A stretch of 64,000 nt of DNA from Erinaceus europaeus (GCF_950295315.1 NC_080170.1:97306477-97370476), one strand, 5' to 3'. Shown: positions 55,060-64,000, counted from the stretch's first letter. Translations and numbers: made by a program. The notes: generated by a model from the letters alone, not told the origin.

Positions 55060-55620
55060 AATGTAGAAGAGATACAATAACAATCATGAAAGCCCTATTT
55101 TTTTCATCTCCTTTTTTAATAAGTGGTTTGGATTTTCTAGTCTTCCTTCATAACTGATGACCCAAAATGCACTTTATTCACAAAAGATAAAAAATAGTAT
55201 GAAAAAACAATTTAATTATACAAATGCTAACAGTAGCACATGTTTTCATGTAAAGTATGTGGTAGAAAGGAGATTCAGGTCTATTACATAAAAGATTACA
55301 TTTAACTTGTGACCTGTGATAAAGGAAAATATATATAAATTATTAGTTATTACAGCTAGCAGAATTCTATTATAATTAAAATGCTAATTACTACAAACAC
55401 TGCATTAGATAGCTTCATGAAGATGAATTTTGTGGTCAATGTACCATTTGAAGCTATTTTTTCTTCATTATTATGACAACTGGAAACAGTTGGACTTTTG
55501 AATTTCTCATTTTAATTGATAAGCAAATTGCTTTTTTGCCAAATTTTTTGTTTCTGTGGCCCAAGATCTGCTTATATTTTAAATTTCTGTGCAATTAAAA
55601 ATATTAGGGTTTTTTTGTTG
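55060..55620. other. non-repeat sequence, no feature seen
   Basis: AT-rich and downstream of the - strand gene. No exon recognised. Confidence 0.45.
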
Positions 55621-55951
55621 CTTTTTTTTTTTTTTTTTTGCCTCCAGGATTGTTGCTGGGGCTTGGTGCCTGCACTACAAATCCTAGAGGCCATTTTTTC
55701 CTTTTTTTTTTGGCCTTGTTAGTTATCATTGTTGTTGTTATTGCTGTCTTTGTTAGATAGGACAGAGAGAAATGGAGAAAGGAGGGGAAGACAGAGAGGT
55801 GGAGAGAAAGATAGACACCTGCAGACCAGCTTCACTGCTTGTGAAGTGACCCCCCATGCAGGTAGGGAGCCGGGCTTGAACCGCAATGCTTACTCCAATC
55901 CTTGTGCTTCACGCCATGTGCTCTTAACCTGCTGTGCTACCGCCCGGTCCC
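55621..55951 (-). mobile_element. SINE-AL at the 3' end of the - strand gene
   Basis: T run, CCTCCAGGATTGTTGCTGGG, CACTACAAATCCTAGAGGCC, reverse body and head ending TGCTACCGCCCGGTCCCC. It lies same-strand, directly after the possible last exon segment. Confidence 0.93.
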
Positions 55952-56085
55952 CAGTTTTTTCTTTTAAGCACAATATCTGTGTTTGGGGGGAGGCGAGCTG
56001 AGCTGAGAACACAAGTAAAAATTTATTTTTTTGGATGAGTTTCAAAGGGGGCACTGGTTCTTTCTCTTCAGGTAATTTCCATTCT
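55952..56085 (-). CDS. possible further exon, or 3' UTR, of the - strand gene
   Basis: After an acceptor (CTGCTTTTATTGTACCAG, ending at 56086) the phase that fits the exit of the exon at 56282-56436 reads EWKLPEEKEPVPPLKL, then IQKNKFLLVFSAQL, open for 44 codons up to the SINE-AL. No good donor or stop occurs before the SINE; read on, the frame would end about 16 codons into it. The other reading is that the 56282-56436 exon is terminal (ATG TAA at its end) and this is 3' UTR carrying the AATAAA at 56022-56027. I cannot decide between them. Confidence 0.35.
56022..56027 (-). promoter_or_regulatory. candidate poly(A) signal AATAAA
   Basis: AATAAA on the - strand, about 255 nt after the TAA that follows the 56282-56436 exon, with GT-rich CTTGTGTTCTC just downstream. 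Confidence 0.4.
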
Positions 56086-56281
56086 CTGGTACAATAAAAG
56101 CAGAAGTGACAGAATGTATGAGCTTATTAGTACATGGCCACGGATGGAGTTTTATACTGGTAACGTTACATAATTGAGCAAATAATGCAAAGCTATCTCA
56201 GAAAAACACATGACCTAGAAGTATAACATCTATTCTGTATGACATAATTGGAAGGGAATGAAGTCTGGAACTCTAACTTAC

Positions 56282-56436
56282 ATGGGGTTTAATGCTCTCT
56301 GAGTGATGCGCTGTGTTGTAACAGCATCTGGAATATCTTCATTAATCTCTTTCCACTCCAAACTAGGTAACCACTTCAAAAAGTCCCCTGCAGTTTTCCA
56401 TGTGTATTTGTCAATGTGAATGCTTATTGGAATAAA
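56282..56436 (-). CDS. exon of unidentified - strand gene
   Basis: 155-nt open segment reading FIPISIHIDKYTWKTAGDFL then KWLPSLEWKEINEDIPDAV and TTQRITQRALNP. Enters in phase 0 (acceptor CACTAAG, a weak A-before-AG form, ending at 56437) and exits in phase 2 at a consensus donor (CCCAT|GTAAGT). If not spliced there, the frame ends at once with ATG TAA. Its entry phase equals the exit phase of the next exon upstream (56872-56995). Composition is clearly protein-like, rich in W, K and E, with no repeat match. I do not recognise the family. Confidence 0.62.
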
Positions 56437-56871
56437 CTTAGTGAGTAATGTTCTTTTAGAAAATGGCCCTCATAAGTATACATGCTTTAAAGTACATACA
56501 TAGAACTAAGATAATCAAGAGAATCTGTAGTAATACATATGAATCTGAAGTTAATGTCTATAGTCCAGAATTCAGAAAAAAAATGAATAGGATCATAATG
56601 AGTATAGACTCAACTGACTATTCTACATAGAAAAAGACATGCCAAGTGGGAACAGCTCCAGAGACTGGACACTCCAAATTTTTTTTTTGAAAGATACTCT
56701 TCTGTTGTTTAATTTTAATGAGCTCATTTGATCCATTTTAGTGCTATTAATACCAGCCTAAACTGTCATTTACTTCCTGCTCCCTTATAAAAGTCAATTT
56801 CTCTCACTTCAAGGGTGAAGAAAGTCAAAATTCTTCATGTCTTGAATCACAATAAAAATTATTCCACTCAC

Positions 56872-56995
56872 TTGGCTTCTTGGATTATTAAACAATTCAA
56901 TCTTTATAACATGTCTAGAACTTGGAAAACTCTTGAAAGTATTTGCTACTTTACTACACTGGGTGCTATTGTCTGACACTCCAATAATACGTAAC
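56872..56995 (-). CDS. exon of unidentified - strand gene
   Basis: 124-nt segment reading LRIIGVSDNSTQCSKVANTF then KSFPSSRHVIKIELFNNPRS. Acceptor AGTACCTAG ends at 56996; donor AGCCAA|GTGAGT (donor G at 56871) is strong. It enters in phase 2 and exits in phase 0, matching both neighbours. The alternating hydrophobic pattern (LRIIGVSD, VIKIEL) suggests a beta/alpha fold. No family assigned. Confidence 0.62.
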
Positions 56996-57109
56996 CTAGG
57001 TACTAGCAATTATACATTAGAGACTCAGTCTTTACATAGTGCGAATTGCTGCTCTTAGAACCACATTCTCTAGGTTTAATGCAGATTACCAACAACCAAA
57101 ACTGTTTGA

Positions 57110-57250
57110 GCAGCCTAATGTCCCTGGATCTCCATTTCTTCCTTTGTAAAATGGGGTGGCAGTATTACCTGAAGATTATTGTGAGGAATTAGTATAGAAT
57201 AGTATAAATTCCTGACAACAGTAAGTAGAATGTGACTGATAAATGTCAAG
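57110..57250 (+). mobile_element. MIR
   Basis: CTTTGTAAAATGGGGTGGCA, GTATTACCTGAAGATTATTG, TGAGGAATTAG follow the MIR 3' part. It lies in the intron between two - strand exons. Confidence 0.65.
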
Positions 57251-57317
57251 GTCTTCTGCCATTTCAAACTGAAGCTTCCCCACAAGAGCCTCTACTTCAG
57301 ACAAGAGGAAACCACAC

Positions 57318-57556
57318 TTGAATAAGTGGGTTGTAGTTTTGTAGTCCCAGACATTCCTTCCTACTGACTGATGGAAACCTGTTATCTCTTTCTGAGCAGC
57401 AACTGCAGCTGACTGCCACGCAAGTGTTTCCAGGAATGTGCTGTCAGTAGATAGTGATGCTTTATTGCCTGAGGTCAGCTGACCATTTCTCTGGAGGAGT
57501 TGGAAACCCAAATACAGTGTTTGAACCAGTTTTGTCAGCTGATTCATAATATAACC
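57318..57556 (-). CDS. exon of unidentified - strand gene
   Basis: 239-nt segment starting GYIMNQLTKLVQTLYLGFQL, with TFLETLAWQSAAVAAQKEIT and ending GRNVWDYKTTTHLF. Acceptor CTTACTTCCATCCAG ends at 57557; donor TTCAA|GTGTGG (donor G at 57317) is moderate. Enters in phase 0, exits in phase 2, matching the next exon. Several stretches look like amphipathic helices. The frame stays open for 134 codons through the surroundings, the longest open frame here that is not repeat-derived. Confidence 0.62.
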
Positions 57557-57875
57557 CTGGATGGAAGTAAGAGAGATCACGTCCTCCTAAGCCTTGCTTC
57601 CAGCAAATTTATATGCATTAAAAACTCCATTCATCATAACTGTGGAACTAAAAGGTCACAATTTTTTAATGTTTACCTTTAAGCCACTTGTACTCCAAAA
57701 TTTATTTTGTGAGTTTTCACCCAGTAAATTTCTATTTACTATAAAATTTCTTTTTTGATTTCTTTTCACAACCTTCCCACCGCCATTTTAGTTCTCACCC
57801 AGATGTTGACCATGAGATTTGAAGTGAATTCTAATGTGAGTTCTGAGCTAGTCAGTATTCAAGGAGGTAGAATGA
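57557..57875. other. intron of the - strand gene
   Basis: No repeat recognised. The first bases hold the acceptor tract. Confidence 0.4.
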
Positions 57876-58030
57876 CCTTATGGACAAGGGCTTAGCTTTC
57901 ACAATGCCATATGCTTCTTGCTACCTATCTACATGGACCTATACCAGGTGAGGCTCAGTTTTCCCAACTGTGAAGCAGAGATGACATGTAAAGAACTATT
58001 GTCACCTAAGTTAATGATTGGATGCAGAAA
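57876..58030 (+). mobile_element. possible MIR
   Basis: GTGAGGCTCAGTTTTCCCAA, CTGTGAAGCAGAGATGACAT resemble the MIR core; upstream similarity is weak. Confidence 0.45.
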
Positions 58031-58106
58031 AACTTAACAGGCATTTGATACTGAAAAATAATTGTTGTTGTTAGCACCAGAGATTCACCATTTCTATCAA
58101 ATATTT

Positions 58107-58262
58107 TTCAGAAAGTTAGGAAGGAAGGAAGGAAGGAAGGAAGGAAGGAAGGAAGGAAGGAAGGAAGGAAGGAAAGAAGGAGAAAGGAAGTGACATAGGG
58201 AAAAGACATCAGCAGTAAAGCTTCCTCCATTGTAGTGTGGGTTGGGCTGAGTCCTGGATCAG
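58107..58262 (-). mobile_element. SINE-E with (GGAA)n
   Basis: (GGAA)n array at 58117-58172 leads into CAGTAAAGCTTCCTCCATTG, GTAGTGTGGGTTGGGCTGAG: a reversed SINE-E whose tail has become a microsatellite. Confidence 0.65.
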
Positions 58263-58329
58263 GCAAATGACAAAGATGCATTAATAAGCTAGTTTTTGTG
58301 TGTGTATGTATGTTGGTCTATCTGTTTTT

Positions 58330-58455
58330 ACCAGAGTACTGCTCAACTATAGGTTATAGCGGTGCTGAGGATTACATGTGCTGGGGATTGAACATAGGGC
58401 CTTTATAGCCTCAAGCATAAAAGTCTTTGTGTGACTATTATGCTCCCTCTCCAGT
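58330..58455 (-). mobile_element. SINE-C
   Basis: ACCAGAGTACTGCTCAACTA, GGTGCTGAGG (partly duplicated as GTGCTGGGG), GATTGAACATAGGGCC, ACTATTATGCTCCCTCTCC. Confidence 0.82.
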
Positions 58456-58557
58456 GAGTTATTTTGCTGCCCAGTACCAAGCTTTTTAATGCTGTTCCTC
58501 CTCACCATCACACTTGTTCAGGGTATCTTTTTCTCTTTTTTATGACTTTTTTAAAAC

Positions 58558-58803
58558 TTTTTTTTTTTTTTGCCTCCAGGGTTATTGCTTGGGCATTAAC
58601 ATTGCTATTGTTGGATAGGACAGAGAAATCAAGAGAGGAGGGGGAGAGAAAGACAGCCACCTACAGATGTTTTATTGCCTGTGAAGCGACCCCCACCCCT
58701 GCAGGTGGGGAGCCAAGGGGCTTGAACTGTTATGCTTATGCTGATCATTGCGCTTCCTCTGTGTATGCTTAACCTGCTGCACTAATGCCTGCCTGACTCC
58801 CCA
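58558..58803 (-). mobile_element. SINE-AL, internally deleted
   Basis: 3' block cut short after GGTTATTGCTTGGGC, then GGATAGGACAGAGAAATC, the GCAGGTGGGGAGCC segment and the head. About 45 nt of the block and linker are missing. Confidence 0.88.
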
Positions 58804-60226
58804 GTGTATCTTCTTGATCGATTTCCTGTTTACTAAGTAACAGGAACTTGCTCTGAACACATTGATCATTTCTCTTCTCTTTCTTTTTTCTTTCTTTTTT
58901 CTCCCAACAAATCTCTTTCCTTAGTTGGCCCTGCCACGACTTCAAGAAGTGGTAAGTGGCTGTAGAAATGCCTCAGCAGTAGAATTGCAATGACTCAGCA
59001 CTCCGTGATGTGGATGGGAAGAGTAAAGAGGTGTGGGAAGTTGAGCCTATACCACTGTTCACCTTCTGTGAGACTTCGGATGATCAGTCATAGAAAAAAA
59101 GTTTTCTAGGGTTCCACTGGACTAATAGCACCTAATTAAATTCACTAAGGGGTGACAAAAAGGGGACAAGATCCCCCCCCAAAAAAAACCTAGGAGAAAT
59201 AGAGAAGCTAGTTGGAAGGATGTCATACTACCACCATGCCTTTTACTCAAAAGAAGCTAATTTTAGATAGGCAAATAACCTACCTGTTGGCACAGAGAAT
59301 ATTCATTCCCAGGGGCCTTGTAAATCTCAGAGCTGCTGAACAACCTGAAAACTCCTCTGAGAACAATACGTGTGCATTCTAGTCACAAAGGAACACAGAA
59401 GCCTTTTGTAAGCTAGTGAAGGTAGATGATACACAATCCCTTCACAGACATGGCAGAAATCTAAGACCCCGGTTACATTAGACCACAGCTAAGTCAAAGT
59501 CCTCCTGTTGCCTGTGTTTACTTGACCCTTCTAACATTTTCTGATTTGTTATCTGTCATTTGTCACTTGCAGGTCTTGCCTGCTCAGAAAGAAAGATCCC
59601 CATTTCATCAGAAAGGGCATGAGCCTGGCAGAGGCTGTGTCCCTCTTTGGGAGGTAAAGGAGGGGGAGTGTGTATAGGGGGTGTCTTTCCTTTAGCTCCA
59701 CGTGATTTTTTTCCTTTTGCTCAGTCAGAGCAGTGCTCTGAAGAAGCCCCGTTCCTCCCTGAGATAATGTGGAGCAGGACTCTCCTGCTGTCTCAATTAT
59801 TTCTGAAATGCAAACTTGTAAGGGCTGGTTCAAGTGCTTGTGTTTAGGGGAAAAAAAACTCCTACACAGTTATAAGCTTTGTTCTCCCTCCCTCTCTCTC
59901 TCTCTCTCTTTGCTGCACAGGTTTCACTCTCCCCAGGATTACTAGCTTCTTAGCTTCTTGTAGAAACTAAACTGGAGCTGGAAGATTAATCCAGGTGGGT
60001 TACATGTCAGTCATTTAGACAAACCCTTGAAGCTGGATGTGTGACAAGTATTTCTAATTATTTATAATAACACTTATTAATATGACTCTATTCTCCTAAG
60101 ACCTTTTTGATTCAGAGTACTTTAGAAGGCTTTTGCTATTCATCACAACTTATTTAGAACATGAGTGAGGTGATATGCTGATAAGCAACCTAAAACCTTC
60201 ATTTAAAATTACATGTTATATGCTTC
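58804..60226. other. large intron of the - strand gene, mostly non-repeat
   Basis: Non-repeat, with a (TC)n run at 59892-59910. Splice-flanked open segments on both strands (59284-59344 on -; 59574-59653 on +) were examined and not called; see the rejected list. Confidence 0.4.
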
Positions 60227-60236
60227 TCATTATTAC

Positions 60237-60369
60237 ATTTTTTTTCTTTTTTTTAACCAGAGCACTGTTCAGCTCTGGCTTATGGTGGTGCTGGGGATTG
60301 AACCTGGGACTTTGGAGTCTCAGGCATGAGAGTCTGTTTGCATAACCATTATGCTATCTACCCTCCGCA
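60237..60369 (-). mobile_element. SINE-C, complete
   Basis: Perfect 10-base TSD TCATTATTAC (60227-60236 and 60370-60379) defines SINE-C as about 133 nt including tail: ACCAGAGCACTGTTCAGC, GGCTTATGGTGGTGCTGG, GAACCTGGGACTTTGG, ATTATGCTATCTACCC. Confidence 0.95.
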
Positions 60370-60609
60370 TCATTATTACGTTTTTAATATTGCCAATAAT
60401 ACATACTTACATGTTTCAACTAAACTTGATTTTAAAGGCATATTTCAAATTTGTAGCTTAGAACAATAATTTGAAAACAGCCAACAAGCTTAGTAATGTT
60501 CAGAAGAAACTTTAGGAGATAAACCTCCAGGTCTATGATAAGAATGTTAGACTTACTTCATCTGTACCAGTTCAAAAAAAATATTACTTAATTCACCATC
60601 CTCAATGTC

Positions 60610-60927
60610 TTTTTTTTCCCTTTGCCTTCAGGGTTATTGCTGGGGCTCAGTTCTGGCACTATGAATCCACTGTTTCTGGCAATTATTTTTTTACTACTTT
60701 ATGGATAGGACAGAGAAAAATTGAGAGAGGAGGGATATATATATATATATATATATAGATATAGATATAGATAGATATAGAGAGAGATATTCAACTGTCA
60801 ACCTGCTTCATTGCTTGTGAAGCGTACTGCCTATAGGCAGGGGATGGGGGCTCGAACCAGCACCCTTGCCCAGGTCCTTGCTCTTATTACTAAGTGCACT
60901 TAACCAGTGCATCACTGCCTGAACCCA
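60610..60927 (-). mobile_element. SINE-AL with (TA)n
   Basis: 3' block (GCCTTCAGGGTTATTGCTGG), GGATAGGACAGAGAAAAATT, a TATA/GATA array (60734-60790) in place of part of the CT-rich middle, then the head. Confidence 0.9.
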
Positions 60928-61030
60928 GCCTCATTGTTTTAGATATAAAATAAGGATGATGATGACTACTTGACTGACTTGTGGTTGTAAGGATTGACTG
61001 TAGTCAGTTGTATGGAGAGCTAGGGAATGA
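60928..61030 (+). mobile_element. MIR 3' part
   Basis: GCCTCATTGTTTTAGATAT, AAAATAAGGATGATGATG, GTTGTAAGGATTGACTG. Confidence 0.6.
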
Positions 61031-61413
61031 AAGACACTTTCACAGTACTATTTTTTTGGTTCCATCATAACTAGGGACTGCATTCACAGAAATGAAGAGT
61101 GGCTCTGAACAAAAGTACCTATTTGAGAAGTATGTATGAGTAACCAAATATAGCTTTCCAAAAAAAAGCTCTTGATAATATTGAAACAATGCACAAAACT
61201 GCTGTGTATTTGTGTAGTTTGGAATCTCTGGATCATAAGTAACAAAAACAATAACAACAACAAAAAGCCATACTTGTTTATCCAGGAAAGTGCTTAGCTA
61301 AAGTGCTTGATTACCTTGGGAACAGGTGAGACTAAGGCTTGGCGAAAACTCAAGACTCTCACTTCACTTAGCATGTTTATTCTTTGGCCATTATGCACTA
61401 CGACACAACTAAC
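61031..61413. other. intron of the - strand gene
   Basis: No repeat recognised. The open frame of the next exon continues to 61294, and other usable donors (GAA|GTGAGA, AAG|GTAATC) lie inside it. Confidence 0.4.
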
Positions 61414-61534
61414 CTGGTGATAAAGTTTCCATGCTAAAGACAAACTGAAATCTTTTGTTTCTTGAGGAGTTACAAAGTCCCAGAGAGACATCTTAATCTT
61501 CCTGTCTTGATTAGGACTAATCATTTGTGGCTGA
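61414..61534 (-). CDS. exon of unidentified - strand gene (5'-most seen)
   Basis: 121-nt segment reading QPQMISPNQDRKIKMSLWDF then VTPQETKDFSLSLAWKLYHQ. Acceptor TTTAACAATTGCTTCCAG ends at 61535; donor CACCAG|GTTAGT (donor G at 61413) is good. Enters in phase 2, exits in phase 0, which fits the exon at 57318-57556. Uncertain limits: the frame is open upstream to a stronger acceptor (TTTTTTCTTCCTAG near 61635-61650) and downstream to 61294, so the exon may be longer. No start codon context is convincing; the 5' end of the gene lies outside or was not recognised. Confidence 0.5.
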
Positions 61535-61784
61535 CTGGAAGCAATTGTTAAAAATGATAGGACCACGTGCATGACAGAGTAGAAAACATACCCATATTTG
61601 CAAGAGGGGAAAGGGTGGCTTACGTGTGGTTCTAGGAAGAAAAAAAAAATTCACATATATGGACTATTTTGTGGGAATTCTTAGGTTTTTAAATGTTTTT
61701 TTATTCACCATAAAAGAATCACATACCTGTATATTTGAGAAAAAGATGTTTCCTCTGGAGAAAATATTTTGTGATAGATATTTA

Positions 61785-61916
61785 CCCCAGAAGGATAAAG
61801 AATAGGGACGCTTCCAATGGAGGGAACAGGATATGGAACTCTGGAGGAGGGAATTATATGGTATTGTACTCCTCTTATCCTACTATCTTGTAATCATTAC
61901 TAAATCACTAATTAAA
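61785..61916 (+). mobile_element. short LINE-1 3' end
   Basis: CCCCAGAAGGATAAAGAATA, GGATATGGAACTCTGGAGG, CTCTTATCCTACTATCTTG: the last 130 nt of the 3' UTR. Confidence 0.85.
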
Positions 61917-62180
61917 CAAATGTGTGTTTCTATGACTATGTAAAATTTTCATTTACTTTCATTCCTGCCATTAAAAATGAATGCAAATTACTAACGACCT
62001 TCACTTTATTAATAGAAACTAATATTCGTATTGAAATGCACAGCAGAATTAAGTCCTATCAATTTTCAGCGAGCTTCTTTGAAGAAAATAGCTAATATCT
62101 GTAAATAGATGTCAACTTATACATAATTTGAACGAGACATGTCAGCATCAAAAAATAGATAGCAACTTGGGGCAAGCATC
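61917..62180. other. non-repeat sequence, no feature seen
   Basis: Nothing recognised. Confidence 0.4.
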
Positions 62181-62401
62181 TGTAGTGGTTAATTTTATAT
62201 GTCTTATTTGATTGAGTGGCAACATCCAGGTGTCCATTTGTTTGTCAAACATCAGTCTTGATGTTGCTGTGAAAGCATTTTCAGGTGAATGACATTTAAT
62301 AAACTGAGTAATGCAGATTACTCTCTAAATCTGAGTGGACCTTATTGAATCAGTTGAGGGCCTCAAGACTGGAACACGTAAACATAGCCTTACTTCATTA
62401 A

Positions 62402-62562
62402 TTTTTTTGATAGACCAGATAGAAATTGAGAGGGGTGAGGATGATAGAAGGGGAGAAAGAGAGAAAACTGTAAGCCTGCTTCACTACTGGCAAAGCTTCC
62501 CTGCTGCAGATGGGAACTGAAGACTTGAACCCGGGTCCTCATGGCCAGGTATGCCCTATAGC
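62402..62562 (-). mobile_element. SINE-B
   Basis: ACCAGATAGAAATTGAGAGG, AGCCTGCTTCACTACTGG, GACTTGAACCCGGGTCC. Confidence 0.85.
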
Positions 62563-62571
62563 CTCAACTTT

Positions 62572-62788
62572 TATTATTATTATTAATTTATTTAGTATTG
62601 GATAGGGGAAGAGAGAAATTTAGAGGGGAATGGGAGATAGAGAAGGAAGGAGACAGAGAAAGAGACCTGCAGTTCTGCTTCACCATTTGTGAGGCTTTCC
62701 CCCTATAGGTGGGGACCAGGGGCTTGAACCTGGATTCTTGCTCACTCTAATATTTGCATTTAACCAGTTTGCCACCGCCAGATCCCTA
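62572..62788 (-). mobile_element. SINE-B
   Basis: TATT-rich start, GGATAGGGGAAGAGAGAAAT, GTTCTGCTTCACCATTTG, GGGCTTGAACCTGGATTC, ending CACCGCCAGATCCC. Confidence 0.9.
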
Positions 62789-62807
62789 ACCTCAATTTCT
62801 TTCTTTT

Positions 62808-62978
62808 TAAAAATATTTTATTTATTAATTTTAATGAGAGATACAGAGAGAGGGAAGAGAGACCACAGTACTGCTCAGCTCTGGTTTATGGTGGTGCTAG
62901 GGATTGAACCTGGGACCTTGGTGCCTCAGGCATTAAAGTCTCTTTGCATAACCATTATGTTGTCTCCCCAGCCTTAGC
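62808..62978 (-). mobile_element. SINE-C with extra GA-rich 3' part
   Basis: ATTTTAATGAGAGATACAG, then CACAGTACTGCTCAGCTCTG, GGTGGTGCTAGGGATTGAAC, TATGTTGTCTCCCCAGCC. Confidence 0.88.
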
Positions 62979-63239
62979 CTCAGTTTCTAACCTGTGATTT
63001 TGGACTAAAACCTGCAACATCAACTTTCCACTAAATTTCCAGCCTGCTCTATAAATTTCAAACTTGGCAAGTTTACACAAACACATGTGCCAATTCCTTA
63101 AAATACGTTTGTCTCTGTGTAGTCTGACATTGTTTCTCTGTAGAAGTTCCACAAATTCAATATGCCTAAAATACAAAGCATATCTAAAATTGAGAAGAAA
63201 AACTCAACAACTCAAAAGTAAATTGAACTGAAAGTCAAA

Positions 63240-63734
63240 GTGGAGCTTCCACGAGTGTTCACCTACCTTGGCGTGGAGTTTCACAGACAGCTGGAACTAT
63301 CTCACTGGCTCTGATGCAGCAGTACTGCTTTTGCAGTGGCAGTAGCAACTGAACCACTGTCTGAAGGCCCACCCCTGTTCAGCTGCCTGTGCATGACAGA
63401 CTTCGGAGTCAAGACCCTTGTAGCCTGAGGCAACAATCAAACCTGTAGGGTATGATCATCTCACTTGTGATGATGGGAGTCTACAGCAATAAGATTACAA
63501 CCAGGTGCAAATCCTTTGATGGACCATCACCTGGGCTAGTTGTCCACTTCTTATAAAGCCACAAGGTCATGAGGGATATTGAAACAGAATCAGGCCTACC
63601 CAGTCTGTTGGTATGCTTCTAATTCTGCTTCTAAAAACCCTTTCTGTTTCATTTGGTTTAATTTCCCGTGGTGCATCTCGTGAGTACCCATTCATTGGGG
63701 AAACTGACGATCCTTCCTAGCCAACTGAATCCAC
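63240..63734 (+). mobile_element. Vingi 5' UTR (start position uncertain)
   Basis: Non-coding sequence directly upstream of the Vingi ORF, different from the AT-rich repeat before it (higher GC, several stops in all frames). The boundary near 63240 is my guess from the change in composition. The 5' TSD copy cannot be recognised because the 3' end is outside the window. Confidence 0.5.
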
Positions 63735-64000
63735 ATGGATCCCAGTCACTTTCAAAGCCAGCAACAAGCAGCTCCTGACAGCTTTCAAGCTGTTGGTCCT
63801 GCTCTTCGAGTCCTCCAACTTAATGTTGAGGGGCTGTCCTTTGCCAAACGTGTTCTTATTGGTCAATTGGCGATACAGCATCAGGCAGATGTTATCTGCC
63901 TACAAGAAACACATATAGCAGTCGATGAAGCTGCTCGATTCACCATCAGTGGATTCGATTTAATATACTATAATCTCCATCCTAAACACGGCCAAGCCAT
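63735..64000 (+). CDS. Vingi retrotransposon protein, N-terminus with endonuclease domain (partial)
   Basis: ATG at 63735 opens a frame that is uninterrupted to the window edge (88 codons). After a Gln/Ala/Ser-rich leader come LRVLQLNVEGLSFAKR and ADVICLQETHI: the N/LNVEGL and LQETH motifs (metal-binding Asn and Glu) of an APE-type endonuclease, which nicks target DNA to prime reverse transcription. GFDLIYYNLHPKHGQA follows, the next conserved block. It carries the complementary part to the RT piece at 24135-25602, so both are read as the same family. The ATG chosen is the first in this frame after stops in the 5' region. Whether the copy is full length or one of the known internally deleted forms cannot be seen. 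Confidence 0.85.
   Translation, partial: MDPSHFQSQQQAAPDSFQAVGPALRVLQLNVEGLSFAKRVLIGQLAIQHQADVICLQETHIAVDEAARFTISGFDLIYYNLHPKHGQA

Larger units (their letters stand above)
62185..63150 (+). mobile_element. ancient mammalian repeat, split by three SINEs
   Basis: TAGTGGTTAATTTTATATGT at the left, AACTGAGTAATGCAGATTAC and AATCAGTTGAGGGCC, then beyond the SINEs CCTGCAACATCAACTTTCC and GCCAATTCCTTAAAATACG to TTGTTTCTCTGTAGAAG. This is a widespread old interspersed repeat of mammals that I recognise by sequence but cannot name with confidence. Confidence 0.6.

Noticed and set aside
59284..59344. 61-nt - strand segment with good acceptor (GAGTTTTCAG) and donor (AACAG|GTAGGT), reading LFSSSEIYKAPGNEYSLCQQ
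   Set aside because: Its entry phase (2) does not fit the phase 0 exit of the upstream exon; in phase 0 it has a stop. Kept out of the gene model, though an unseen intermediate exon could rescue it.
59574..59653. + strand segment between GTCACTTGCAG and GGGAG|GTAAAG, open in two frames
   Set aside because: Opposite strand to the supported gene, no partner exon, and no preferred frame.
61294..61572. Complete 92-codon - strand frame as a stand-alone small protein
   Set aside because: The ATG lies upstream of a good acceptor and the C-terminus runs past a good donor; an internal exon is the better reading.
1..64000. Search for CRISPR arrays, operons, bacterial promoters, tRNA or rRNA genes
   Set aside because: None seen. 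Direct repeats are dispersed retrotransposons and microsatellites; tRNA-like segments are SINE heads without a foldable 3' half or acceptor end. The DNA is clearly mammalian.

Overview
The window looks like AT-rich, gene-poor nuclear DNA of a mammal, and the repeats point to a hedgehog (Erinaceidae, most likely Erinaceus). Three things support this: (i) dozens of copies of tRNA-derived SINEs of a type I associate with hedgehogs (tRNA-like head, CT-rich middle, AAC-rich linker, AATAAA-rich tail); (ii) LINE-1 copies with an unusually long (about 1.3-2 kb) 3' UTR; (iii) pieces of a non-LTR retrotransposon matching the Vingi clade, which among mammals has been reported only from hedgehogs. The species call is inference from repeat content, not from a database search.

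Most open frames of 60-140 codons are frames through SINEs and LINE-1 3' UTRs and are not listed as genes. Two sets of real-looking protein-coding exons remain, both in non-repeat DNA. On the + strand are a 55-nt internal exon (7659-7713) and a terminal exon (13437-13565) with in-frame stop and AATAAA 53 nt later; their phases match. On the - strand at least four exons (61414-61534, 57318-57556, 56872-56995, 56282-56436) join in phase and run into an AATAAA near 56025. The genes therefore converge tail to tail across about 42 kb of repeat-dominated DNA. I could not name either gene.

Layout: 1-13.4 kb, last introns of the + gene, filled with SINEs and LINE-1 3' ends; 13.6-16.6 kb, mostly unique with one MIR; 16.9-26.2 kb, nested LINE-1s and two Vingi copies; 26.2-36.3 kb, layered old and young LINE-1; 36.35-39.60 kb, one LINE-1 insertion bracketed by a target-site duplication that keeps 5' UTR, ORF1 and the first part of ORF2 but lacks most of ORF2 (half-LINE-1 form); 39.6-55.9 kb, SINEs, a solo LTR inside a SINE, a 27-bp Vingi insertion and a nested LINE-1; 56-61.6 kb, - strand gene; 62.2-63.2 kb, an ancient repeat with three SINEs; 63.24-64.0 kb, the 5' end and endonuclease start of another Vingi copy running off the right edge.

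SINE names used here are local: SINE-A (about 260 nt), SINE-AL (SINE-A plus a 3' block of about 70 nt), SINE-B (about 200 nt), SINE-C (about 120 nt), SINE-D and SINE-E. TSD means target-site duplication. Boundaries without a stated TSD are good to about 10-20 nt.
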